This document shows positions 45,577 to 57,691 of a stretch of DNA of 60,000 bases, one piece after another. A program made the position numbers and the translations under genes. How positions within the stretch are numbered: position 1 is the stretch's first letter; every line of letters starts with the position of its first letter. Source of the DNA: Cryptomeria japonica (lineage: Eukaryota > Streptophyta > Pinopsida > Cupressales > Cupressaceae); contig NC_081408.1 in assembly GCF_030272615.1 (NCBI RefSeq), positions 61,404,114 to 61,464,113 of the forward strand. The letters are read 5' to 3'. The notes beneath the pieces were generated by a model, which did no database searches, was not told the origin of the DNA, and was given only the letters and a program-made list of their open reading frames with translations.

Positions 45577-46798
45577 TGTAGCTAGGAAATCAGAAATCAT
45601 CACAAGCAAATCAAAATACTACTCTAGCTCAATCACGAAAGCTAAAATGCAATGATCTATCCTAAACACACTCAATAAAGACATGAAAATGAAACATTCA
45701 AAACTAAAGACTATGCAAACCAAATGTAGATCTAAATGCTTCCTTCATGCGGCTCCATTGTCCTTCTTTCTTCTCCAAATAACTTTGTTGTGGATCTCAC
45801 CTACTAGTGCATGATCATGATATGAAAGCAAGTAGACAAGATGATTGCTCAAGAATACTTGAAGCGTGATTGATTCGACAAAGTGATTATTATTCTCATT
45901 AATGTGATTATTAGATTATGTGATCAGGGGCTTGAAAATGTGATCAATTGGGGATTTGATTGAAGAAATTCATCCAATTTATAGACAAATTGGAGAAATG
46001 ATCAAATTAGCATGATTCAATTCAAATGGAAATTGCAAATCAATTATGACAAATTACGACAAATTGCTATGCAAGGATTTATGACAAGATTTTGAAATAG
46101 AAATAGACATTTAGGAATTTAGGAGAAATTAGAAAATTAAATTATAAATGATGACTTGGAATTTAGGAAATTGATGCAAATTAGGTAAATTAATTAATAA
46201 TTTCTCATTCATTAATTAATTTACAAAAATAGGAGGAATTAATTAGCCAATTAAATAAACATTTAATTGTGACAAGAAGACTTGGGATAAATAAATAAAT
46301 TATTTAACCTAGAGGGAAAATGCCAAACAAGATTAAATGAACAAATCATAAAACCTTGGAAGATGAATTAGAAATTCAAGGATGACAATCAGGTCTTGAC
46401 AAAGGATAGTTGATATCGATTCGATCATGATTTTGAATTGATAAATGACCAGTGTTGATAAATGATTTGATTGAGATTGGTTGACAAAAATCAATGACAA
46501 ATTGACCAAATTGACATGATTGAAAAGGACAAGGATCGATGACGAATCGATTGTAATATGACAAGATTGACAAGGACAAAGATCGACCAAAATCATGACT
46601 GAAGATTGTTGTCGACAAGACCAAATTCGAAAGCGAGATGAATGAAGACTGTAGAAGAATGACTCGATGCTTGAAAATGATAAAGACCAAATGTGTGACA
46701 TAGGAGAAATGTTAATGCGATGCAAAAACCTAAAATAAGGCAATGCGCAAATGTTAAAGTATGATTCCGCAAGTGTTGACCATTTTTAGGTGTCTACA
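45577..46798 (-). repeat. Element E LTR2 (shared middle LTR)
   Basis: 1222 bp. It is 20 bp shorter than LTR1 because it has two instead of four copies of the 10-bp 'aattatgaca' repeat (about 46042-46062). It serves as 5' LTR of unit 1 and 3' LTR of unit 2, the mark of a tandem array. It is followed by the polypurine tract at 46799-46815. Confidence 0.93.
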
Positions 46799-47721
46799 TT
46801 TTGCCCCTCTTTGAGACAATGCGATTTTAAGCGTTTTTTCAAAGAACAATAATGAAAATGCCCCAGACAATAACAATGACATATGCATGCCCCCTCGAGG
46901 AATTGGCCAGAAACATCCAGAAAAGAGGCCAATTGATCGATAAAAATGATAGGATCAAACGGACTGACAATCGGAGATCGAATGCATGAAGGACAAGCAA
47001 TTTAAGATGCAAAAGACCACGACCAACATAAGATGGAGAGGGTGCACATCCATCTATGCACTGACAAAGATCTATAAATGAGACCAAGAGAGTGAAAATT
47101 GCTCATTTGCACTAGACAAAGATTAGGATTTGTTGCTCTGGAAAAGGACACTTGTAGAGAGATGGAGAACATTCCAAGGGCAGATCACCTCAGAGAATGT
47201 GTACACACGTATAGATGATCGAACGACGCAGGAGCAGTAGTATGTATCTCAAAAACCCATGTTTTCAATTTGTTGAATTTGACTTGCTTGCGGGACATTG
47301 CGGGGCCCACAAGGAATGCAAAAACTGGACTCCTGCGCTTGCGTAGGGTCTTCTGCGCTTGTGTAGGGAGACACAGGCACAGGACATATGACACAGGTGC
47401 AGGACTCATCACACAGGCGCAATTGTGCAATGGGAACTCAATTTAGGTCAAAATAACATGCAAATGATCTGAAAAGGGGGGATAAGGGTAGGATAGGTCA
47501 GAATAGATGAAAAACACCCTGATGTGGACATGAAAATGAAGAAATGCAACCCATGGGAGAAAACCCTAAAACTAAAAAAATGTGCCCCAATTGTGATGCA
47601 GAGTCGACAGTATCCATTGATCACGTCGGAGAACCGACCAGACTGCTTCATGTTATGACATAGACTCAAGGGCACGAACAGAGATACATTAGTAGGACTT
47701 GGGATATACTATGTCACATTC
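46799..47721. other. Element E unit 2: region between LTR2 and the PMD gene
   Basis: Counterpart of 35626-36569, with the same 'acacaggcgcagga' cluster at about 47330-47425 but one 'cttgtgtaggcgaatcctgtg' step fewer. No gene is called. Frame readings upstream of 47722 (GIYYVTF) suggest that PMD coding may extend about 40 bases further 5' here. Confidence 0.6.
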
Positions 47722-49410
47722 ATGCTCGAGATTAGGGTAAACACAAGACTGCTTACCGTATTGGCAGAGCGATGGCATTCAGAGACCTCCTCATTCCATC
47801 TGGCGACTGGAGAGGCGACGGTGACACTAGAGGATGTATGGCGTATCCTCCATATTCTGATTCATGGGGAGATGGTAGAGTACGACCCAGTGATAGGGAG
47901 AGATGAATTGTGCGGATTATTTGACTCTGACATAGATGATCTGGATATCGTCGAGAGGGAGATTGGCTGGGAGACCATGGCATCAGAGTATGATTGACGA
48001 TATGTGGTGATAGCCGTGGTTATCGCATGTCTACTAGCAAGAGACAGACGAGGACATGGATTCCCTATTGGATGGGGAAGAGTGCTAGAGCGGATGGCGA
48101 CAAAGGGTATGGTGTATGCATGGGGACCATGTGTACTGGCTATGCTGTATTTTTAGTTGCATCAGATAGCGTATCAAGGAGTTCAGACTTTGAGCTATGG
48201 AGTCACATTGTTACAGGTATGGGCATTCGAGCACATAGCCATATGTCAACCGATTGTAGAGAGATAGGTATTACCACATCGACCATATGTGTATTGCTAT
48301 GGAGGAGCACTGAGACAGGGGCCGTTTGGATACATATTGTATTGGCGACACGAGCTAGACAGACTGAGAGAGTTCACATGGAGGCCATACCGTGATTGCC
48401 CTAGATGGTCAGATGATAGTGATGAGCTACCGTATTGTAGAGAGGAGAGGTACCTGATTGGGTGACCAGTGAATCCCCAGAGAGTGTTGAGTTGTACCTA
48501 CCAGAGAGAGTCAGATGATAGTTTGGAGAGAGGCAGGATGTACCTAGGAGGACTGCACACTTTGCTGGATCTCACAGAGAGACGAGTCAGTGGGGGAGTA
48601 TGATTCAGCCACACATAGCATATACAGACTTCACATAGCTACAACAAAGATAGTAGGATTGGAGATCAGATGTGGCAGACACTGGGACGATAGAGGAGTA
48701 TGAGAGATGGTTTGCACGACGACGGCCAATGCCATTGACAGATCCGGATATTCCAGTACCTAGGCGACAGGAGGACTTCCCACTCACAGGAGAGGAGGAG
48801 GGAGATGATGAGGATGAGGAGGATGAGGATGAGCTAGATTCAAGTGAGCAGGAGGAGGAGGATGAGGATGGAGATGAGGATGGGGATAACGAGGATGAGC
48901 CAGATTCAGGCGACCAGGAGGCATTACAGGATATACCCATAGAGCCGGAGACAGCTAGGACAGAGGATATGGAGATGTGCAGGGCTACCATAGTGAGTTT
49001 GCAGGATCACATTGTGACTTTAGAGAGAGCATGGGCAGTTCAAAGCAGAGATAGCCAGACTCACAGTGACTCAAGACACAGCAATAGCTCTGGCACAACA
49101 AGAAGAACAGAGAGTCACTGAGTATATTGGGTCGATTCGGGATGCCAGTGCACGGGAGATGGCACAAATGCTGGTAGAGACCGAAGAGGAGATATGCCAT
49201 TGGAGGACACTATATGAGAGTGCATTTCCACCAGAGCAGAGAGCAGCTTCATATCGGGCACGATTGAGGACAAAGAGCAAGGCACGCTCTCAGAGGTCAT
49301 TGAGCAGCATGGGGGTGAGTGGACCTATGAGACCACCACAGCCAGGACTAGGAGGGACATCATCTGTGAGACATGGCAGGGATGAGGAGGACAAAGGGAG
49401 CACCCAGTGA
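47722..49410 (+). pseudogene. Plant mobile domain (PMD, MAIN-like) gene, copy 2, antisense to element E
   Basis: This has the same protein as copy 1 with different damage. The first 91 codons (47722-47997) are open and end at a TGA, where copy 1 already had a stop ten codons earlier. The TLLQVWAFEH to FTWRPYRD part is in one frame apart from a stop at about 48263, because the two-base loss of copy 1 is absent. The acidic part 48672-49050 (EEEGDDEDEEDEDELDSSEQ and following) is open, then a two-base loss near 49015 shifts into the final helical, Arg/Ser-rich part (49066-49410). Stops also occur near 48152 and 48465. Neither copy can make the full protein. Confidence 0.8.
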
Positions 49411-51783
49411 TAGAGGCACGTCCTCCTTAGGACAGACAGTGGACATTATGTAGTTTGACATTTTGTAGTCAGCCTACGAGCCATACTTAGGACAGACAGT
49501 CCAATTTTGTACTCCGATATTATTATGACATATGATATGATATGCATCGATATGATGGGATGCGATATGTTATGACTTATGTTATTTTTCATGTATGGAT
49601 GGCGTATGCACTTTTTATGTACCATTGTGGAACATGTATGGATGTATTTTTTTTATGTGCTTTTGATGCATTTATAATATGAAATGGATAAAATGCTTGA
49701 TGTGATGCTCGATGTGATGTTTGATATAATGCAAATGTACTAACCAAATGGATGCAGAATGCAGCATATGTTTTTGGAGATCGGAGCACTAGACCGAACT
49801 GACTATCCAAACAAATGGAAGAAATGTTAGTAAGAAGAAAATGAGACAGAGGATAGTTAGAGACAAAGAAAAACTTACTTTCAGTAATGCACTTTGTAGG
49901 TGAGAACCTTTATTTTAATGTAGCAAAATGGATGCGTAGCATCATGGCATGGAAGGCCAGAGCTGAAATGCAACCCTTTTTGCAAAAGATAGACACATCA
50001 CAGACAAACAACAATCACAACCAACAAGAAAAGGACCATGTTCCATCCTGGTCACGCTAAATCACTCGGTGACATCATCGAGCAACATAGGAACATGACC
50101 GAAGCCAAAGATAAATCAGTAAAAAGATAAGATGCACAAACTCCAACAAATCAAACAAACACCTTGATCTTCATTTTCAAAAGTTGAAAGTGTTGATAGG
50201 ACGCTCATGTTGTCTGGTTTCAGGACATGCGGTACCCCATCTAAGATAGGACACAGTCTGGGTTCGAGTATACCACACCCTGTATAAGACCCATGATAGT
50301 AGAGACAAGGACAAATGATATTGATGGTAACGTTCGATTGATATGACAATTGTGATCAGTTTGAATGTCTGGTTTGATTGAAAAAGTTCATCTATTTATG
50401 CATGATTTCATTAAAGCGTAGCATTGGATTTGCGAGTCATTGGATGTATACTCAATGAGCTGTCTATGAACAGAGGGGTTATTTATGTTTTGTTTTGCTT
50501 TTCAGGACTTTATTTGATTTTTTTGGATTATTTCAGGATGTTATTCAATTTTTTTTGGATTATTTATGATTTTTAAATTTTTTTTGAATTATTTCAGGAC
50601 ATTTTGCAAATTTTTATGACATTTTTCAATTTTTTAGGAGATTTTTTCAGGACATTTTTCAATTTTTTTGAATTATTTCAGGACATTTTGCAAATTTTTA
50701 TGAGATTTTTTATGACATTTTTCAATTTTTTATGAGATTTTTTCAGGACATTTTTCAATTTTTAAGAGATTTTTTCAGGACATTTTTAAATGTTTTTTGG
50801 AGATTTTTTGAGGACATTTTTAAATTTTTTTGATTTTTTGCCCCCAGTGTCTAGCAAGGCAAGGAATATGACAGGTGAATAAACAGGCTTGTTGAAATGT
50901 TGGTGGATAGAGGGAAGACAAAGGCCTTTTATTATGGAGACAATACGGATGCAATTTCCAAGGCCTATTGCGTGATGGGACAAGAGACTGGATATGACAA
51001 TGTAAAGCAGTGACATAGCACGAGGGACATGTCAAGAGGTTTTTGAAACCATGTTTAAATTTTGCGTCCTTATGTCAGAGCAAGATCAAGGAATGAAACA
51101 AAGTGTATGGATAGTGATAAGAGATGGATAGGATAAGCAAGACCAAGAATGGATAAGGGACATGGACTGAAGGTCCGGATAGGATATGGGATAGTGACAG
51201 AAAGTTGCAATAAGACAGGGAATATGGATGAAAAGTTATAATAAGCAAATGGATAAAGACCAAAAACTAAGATGGACTAAAAGCTGCAAACAAGATACAT
51301 GATGTTCATGACGATCCTCAGCCTTGTCAAGATCAAAGGTGGAAAGAGGAAATGGACATGTGGAACAATAGGATATGAAGGGTAATGACAGGAGTTCGAT
51401 AGGATAATGAAGAGCAATAGGATATGAAGGAGGAAACTTGCCCCCAAGTGTGATGTGCAAGAAGTTCATCGATTACGCATGACACCTATTTGCCAGGTTT
51501 TCATCATGGTACTTGCCCAAGGCGCCTGTTTACCAGGTTTTCACCAATGGACGAATTATTTTTGCTTTACTTTTTTCTTTTGTCTTTTTTTTTTCTCACT
51601 TTTTTTTTTTTTTTTGAATTTTTCAATAGAAGATGGACACATGATAGGGGATGGAAGAAGGACTCAAGCATATTATTGTTTGGATAGTAGCCTTGAAATA
51701 AATGGACCATGACCTTTAAAAGTATGCTCAAAGACGTGTGTAGGATAAGGACATGGAAAAAGAGATGAAACTAAGGCAAGGAT
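49411..51783. other. Element E unit 2: non-coding middle with AT-rich tandem repeats
   Basis: Counterpart of 38259-40643. The 'gagattttttcaggacattttt' array occupies about 50500-50830 and has a rearranged unit order compared with unit 1. A T15-T17 run is at about 51600-51615. No gene is seen. Confidence 0.7.
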
Positions 51784-54273
51784 TTATGTAAAGGATTGGA
51801 CCAGAGGGATGGAAGGATGGAAAATATGCATTGGATAATAGGTAGGGTATTGGAAGAATTGTGCTTGAGTGGACGGAAATGCTGGCAAGATTGACATTGG
51901 CACACACCTTGAGGGGTGATGGACTGATGGAGGAAAAATGTATCTTAGATTGTGAGATTTGGATGGAGGAATAGCTTGGGATTTTGGGACATAAGGGCCC
52001 AAAATGAATGAAGAAGGTGATGGAGGAACAAATTTGAGAGGTTTGGATGGAGGAATAGCAACTTTGGGTCCCAAGTTGGATGTTTCTTTAGGCTTTTGTG
52101 CTTTAAGGAGCCGCTTAGGGATCCACATGGTTTTTGATTTTTCATGCTTTTGTGGTTCCTTGGAGTGCATTGTTTGCACAAGGGATTTAGGAACCCATAT
52201 ATATTTTGACTTTGCTTTATTTTGTTCAGTGGGCCTTTCTGGCCTTTTGGATATTTCTTTTTCTTTATACATCATATTGTTCTTTCTTTTGACATGTCGA
52301 TTAGATTGGACATGTTGATCGTTGAATACATGTGGATTTCTATACTTATGACGTTTACAATTGGCATCCAAATTTCTTGGAGGAGGAAAGGAATGCATGG
52401 ATGGATATGAATGAAATGGACTTATTTTGGATTGATGAAATTTACTCAAGGATGTGTGCCTTTGCTGACCTTGCATAGAGGACAAAGGGATATAAGGACC
52501 TAAGATGGATGGAACGTATGATGGGGAAGGGATATGTTTGGATTTTGATGGAGGGATACCAATGTCTTGAGAGTGAGTTGTGTAGACATGACCCTTAAGA
52601 TCTTCTTTGATATTGATAGATTCTTGCTTATGGAGATCTACTCCTTTGCCTTTATGAATATCTTTACTTGTAGGATACTCTTTTCTTTGGGAAGAAGACG
52701 CGAGTCCATTATGAGGTGGATATGATATTAGAGAAATAATGAGATCTTGAAGTGGATCGGATTGGACCAAAGTGGAAGAACCCATTATGCATGTCGAGGG
52801 TTCATGAACATCTTGCACTGACACATTAGAATCATGAGGGGGATTAGGATCATGAGGGAGACTAGGATTGTGTAGTGGAAATGGTTCAACAATAGGCTCT
52901 TCAAGAGATGGAATAGGTGAAATAATGGGATCATCAAAAGAAATGCGATCTTGGAGTGTATATGGAGCATTAAGACAAGGAGATGGAGGAACAAAAGGAT
53001 CTTGTGGAGGATTTAAAGGAATAATTTGATCTTGACAAGGAGGAAGATCATTGGAATCCTCTTTAAAGGTTCTTTGCTCTTGACTTTTAATGGGATCATC
53101 GAAATGGATGGAAGGGATATCTTGAATATCAATGGGATTTGAAAGGACCATTTTTTCATGAAATGGAAGGGGATCATTTGGGATTGGATGGACTGGGATA
53201 TCTTGATCTTGCTCGGGGAATGGAGTGTCAATCGGACTTTGGATAGGATGGACAAGAATAGGGGAATCATCATGAGTTTCTGGGAAGATGAGATCCTAGT
53301 CAACAATTGGATGGGATGATAAGGTTTCAGGATCTTGATCTTGATTTTCTTTAGGACTCATTTCTTCGTGCTCTAAATTATCCTCTTGACATGAGGTTGG
53401 ACTTTGGATATGCATGGGGGATTTTGACAAGGAATTAATGTTTTGGCATGAAGGAAATGCACTTTGAACATTTGTGATGGATTCTGGCAAGGAATCAATG
53501 CTTGAACATGAGGAAGGGGGACTTCGAATGGGGTCTTCTAAAACAGGTAATGGCAATAAAGTACATGGTGGCATTGGGTCTTGTATTTCTGAAACATGAC
53601 AAGGATGTGCAACATGAATTGGATTATCGTGACAATCAATTATGGATAGCCCTTGGGTAATTGCATCCTTGGGTGTATTGTTTGATGAGGACAATATGGA
53701 AGGTTCTTGTGAAACTTCTAGAGGTGTAGGGATAGATGCCACTGGAGAGTCAATTTGCTTATGGGGGGATGAGGCATTGCTAGACATAATTGTATTATCT
53801 TGATCTTCCTCAATAAACTCACTTGGTAATTTCCTTAAGAGCATTGAAATAAAGCCACCTTTCTTTCGAGGTTTTGACATAGTTGTATCTGGAATTTTAA
53901 CTTCTTTGGCAAGGAGTTGGTTCTAATCTGATGTCATGTTTTGATTTCAAACTAGATGTTGATCAAATTGGTTTGACATGTTCAAAATTTGGCTTGGTGT
54001 GTGTTGCGACCTTTGTTTTTGAATGTTTGGTTGTGGTTGTTGACATTGATATTCCACCATTGGTTGAACCATTTGTGGACATTGTATAGTTGGTTGGACA
54101 TATTGTTGAAATTGGACCATTGGTTGTATTGGTTGTATATGTTGAACAATTGGTTGAACCATTGGTTGTATTGGTTGACAATCTGATTGATAGTAAACAC
54201 CTTCTTGTTCTTGTTGTGGAGGCACATAACGTTGAAATTGATGTTGTCTCCTTTCTTGAAATTGTTTCATCAT
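51784..54273 (-). pseudogene. Element E unit 2 Gln/Pro/Ser-rich ORF (two stops)
   Basis: This matches 40644-43133 codon for codon but is broken into three open parts in one frame (54273-53947, 53880-53296, 53151-51784) by stops near 53924 and 53296. Both stops are explained by single C-to-T type changes of Gln codons on the coding strand. The upstream segment (54646-54395) additionally has a one-base gain in a T run, shifting its coiled coil. Unit 1 therefore keeps the better copy of this gene. Confidence 0.75.
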
Positions 54274-54646
54274 CTCTATTTGTGAGAGGAGAGCTGGTAT
54301 GTCTGATCGTTCAAGAAGAGATCTTACATCAATTGGCTCAATCTTTGGATTTCGACTTGGAAATTTTTAAAACATTTTGAACATTTGAGATCTATTATTC
54401 TGAATGTTTTTGACTCTTTGTTCCAAAATCTCTTGTTCTTGAGCTAGTTTCTCCTCTAGTTTTTTGTATTTGGACATTTACATCATCATGATAAGTTTGA
54501 TCGATATTGCCTTGTTGTTGGGTTGGATATAATTGTGATTCCCTTAGATTAAAATTTGATTGCATTGTTGGTTGATACGTCAAACTTTGTTGCATCATTG
54601 GTGGTTGGAACCTTGTTTCAATAGACATGTCACTATGCAAATGCAA

Positions 54647-56698
54647 TCTTTTTGGAATTTTTCAAGGATAATGTATGATATTCAACTAAATGCAAACTAA
54701 ATAGATGAAAATGCAATCTATGGCAAGCATGCAATCTATTTTTTTGGTTGTTTTTTCAAGATTTTGACAAACTTATTTGAAATGCAAATCTAAAAAGAGA
54801 CCCTTAGGAAATTGAAATGATGTCTAGACCTCAAAGGACAAAAAGACCAAGTGACAAAAGGATAGGATGACAATGTCTCCCCTATATGCTTGGATACTAA
54901 GCTAGGTTTGATGAAATGACATTGATGACAAAAGTACAAAAGGTTTGATAAGGTCTAGACTTCCTAACAATGACTTAGGGTTTATCAAAGATTTGGATTA
55001 CTCAAGTATGAGAAAAACCTAGTTTTGAGACTATATGCAAAAGGACAATTAAGATGCAAATGACCCTAATATGATATGATAATGACTTAAGCTTAATGAA
55101 GAGATCTAGGGTATGCAAATATGAATGTATGACAATGGTATGACTTTAATGCAAGAGGACACATGCAAATGGATGACTCTTATTGATATGCAAAGGAGTA
55201 TGACCTAGATGAAACTTAACCTTGATAGTTAACAATGACTTTGCAAAATGCAAACCTAAGATGAACCTAAATCTGAGTGACATGAATGTTGAGACAAGAC
55301 TTTGAAAAATGTTTGACAACCATGTTTGAAGGTGTTTTGAGCTTTGTTGGATGAAATGTTCTTGTGTTTAACCTTGTTTTGAATCAATTTGCCTTGTTTT
55401 TGAAATGAGATGCAATTCAACTTTTGACAAACAAAGAAGACAAGATATTTCAACTTAGACTCAAGACAATCATGCTCATTCACACATTTCTTATGGATGG
55501 CAAGGACATTAGGTACTTAAGAGGTAGACTTGTTATGGGATTCAAGGAGAATACATAGATGCTTGACCCCATGGGCTCCCCTCCACAGCACTCACTTCTC
55601 AGGGCAGCCAAGCATCAGTCCCCATGGAAATCTCCCCATGGCAAACTTAGTATCTCTTCCAAGTATCCGAACATGTCCTTCTCAAGCAACTAGAAGGGTT
55701 TTTGTCCTCTAAAAACAAGGTGTTTAGTAAGGATTTCTGTTAAGTGTTACTCCTTGATGTCATGCAAGCATGATTGAGACATTAAGCCCACCAAGATACC
55801 AAACAAATGTAGTCGCGCAAGAACGATTTAGACCTTGAGGCCCTACTTAGATGTTGATATGAGAAAGAGTTCAAGGGTCATCACTTCCCAAGTAACTACA
55901 ATTCCCACGTAACCCTTCCTTCAAAGTTTTCGCCCATCAGGTATTTGTTTATAGTGAGTTAGAATGCCAAGGTATTCTAGCCATACTCACTTTGGGTCAT
56001 TCCCTTCTCACGATTATCACTTGCTTGCAAAAGCAAATGGTCGGGAAGGTAGGCCCTCTAAAGGTGACACACAATCAAAGACATGGGCATGGTATCGAAG
56101 ATTTGGATTTTTGATCACTCTAAGAAGGATGAGAGCATACTCTCCTACTCCAATGTCAAACTCAACAATCAAATCAAGCATAGATTCATTCCATCCTATT
56201 TAGAAATCACTAGGTGCCTAAAAATTAATTGCGAACACAAAGTTTAGTTGTAGTCCAAGGCAACTTGCAAAACCCAAGTTAGAAGTTTGATATGCTTAGT
56301 CTTTGACTATCAAACCTGCACAAAACATGTTAGTAGTTTCATTTATTGTCTTTGTCATGCGTATGCCAAGGTTCTGCACAAAGAATCAGTACCAACAAAA
56401 CCAAAAAAAGCAGAAACAGAATGCAAAAGAAAACAATTTTCAAGTAAAAACACCGTCTTTTACCTCTGTTTCTGGACTTTACACAGGCGCAGAATGCATG
56501 ACATAGGCGCAGAATGTATGACACAGGTACAGAATGTCCTTGACACAGGCGCAGAATGTCTGACACAGGTGGAGAAGTTCCCAGAAAACACTACACTACC
56601 CTGTTTCTTGAGTTTTTAACCTGCAAATCAACTGAAAAGCACTCAAAAGCACAGTTAAGGGGTTAGATGGTTAGTTTCACGTCGGGTTCACCAATTAA
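54647..56698 (-). other. Element E unit 2 leader with primer-like site and 21-bp repeats
   Basis: Counterpart of 43506-45576. The primer-like site is at about 56674-56693, and about four copies of the 'acacaggcgcagaatg' motif lie at 56480-56575, one fewer than in unit 1. No gene is seen. Confidence 0.7.
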
Positions 56699-57686
56699 TG
56701 TAGCTCGGAAATTGGAAATCATCACAAGCAAATCAAAATACTAGTCTAGCTCAATCACGAAAGCTAAAATGCAATGATCTATCCTAAACACACTCAATAA
56801 AGACATGAAAATGAAACATTCAAAACTAAAGACTATGCAAACCAAATGTAGATCTAAATGCTTCCTTCATGTGGCTCCATTGTCCTTCTTTCTTCTCCAA
56901 ATAACTTTGTTGTGGATCTCACCTACTAGTGCATGATCATGATATGAAAGTAAGTAGACAAGATGATTGCTCAAGAATACTCGAAGCGTGATTGATTCGA
57001 CAAAGTGATTATTATTCTCATTAATGTGATTATTAGATTATGTGATCGGGGGCTTGAAAATGTGATCAATTGGGGATTTGATTGAAGAAATTCATCCAAT
57101 TTATAGACAAATTGGAGAAATGATCAAATTAGCATGAGTCAATTCAAATGGAAATTGCAAATCAATTATGACAAATTATGACAAATTATGACAAATTACG
57201 ACAAATTGCTATGCAAGGATTTATGACAAGATTTTGAAATAGAAATAGACATTTAGGAATTTAGGAGAAATTAGAATATTAAATTAGAAATGATGACTTG
57301 GAATTTAGGAAATTGATGCAAATTAGGTAAATTAATTAATAATTTCTCATTCATTAATTAATTTACAAAAATAGGAGGAATTAATTAGCCAATTAAATAA
57401 ACATTTAATTGTGACAAGGAGACTTAGGATAAATAAATAAATTATTTAACCTAGAGGGAAAATGCCAAACAAGATTAAATGAACAAATCATAAAACTTTG
57501 GAAGATGAATTAGAAATGCAAGGATGACAATTAGGTCTTGACAAAGGATAGTTGATATCGATTCAATCATGATTTTGAATTGATAAATGACCAGTGTTGA
57601 TAAATGATTTGATTAACCTAAAATAAGGCAATGCGCAAATGTTAAAGTACGATTCCGCAAGCGTTGACCATTTTTAGGTGTCTACA
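56699..57686 (-). repeat. Element E LTR3 (outer right, 5' LTR), internally deleted
   Basis: 988 bp. It matches LTR1 but lacks about 254 bp between 'gatttgatt' (about 57615) and 'aacctaaaataaggc', equivalent to about 35300-35553 of LTR1. It has four copies of the 10-bp repeat (57169-57208), like LTR1 and unlike LTR2. It is followed by the duplication AATAC (57687-57691). Confidence 0.92.
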
Positions 57687-57691
57687 AATAC

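Larger units (their letters stand above)
34384..57686 (-). mobile_element. Element E: three-LTR tandem array (two full units)
   Basis: The layout is LTR1 34384-35625, interior 35626-45576, LTR2 45577-46798, interior 46799-56698, LTR3 56699-57686. The ends are TGTAGCT...GGTGTCTACA. A single 5-bp duplication AATAC (34379-34383 and 57687-57691) flanks the whole array, so there was one integration followed by LTR-LTR unequal exchange (or integration of a tandem copy). The interiors are nearly identical base for base. Polypurine tracts follow LTR1 and LTR2 on the plus strand, and primer-like sites precede LTR2 and LTR3, so both units run on the minus strand. Each unit carries a Gln/Pro/Ser-rich ORF in sense and a plant mobile domain gene in antisense. 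No RT, integrase or protease is visible. Confidence 0.93.
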
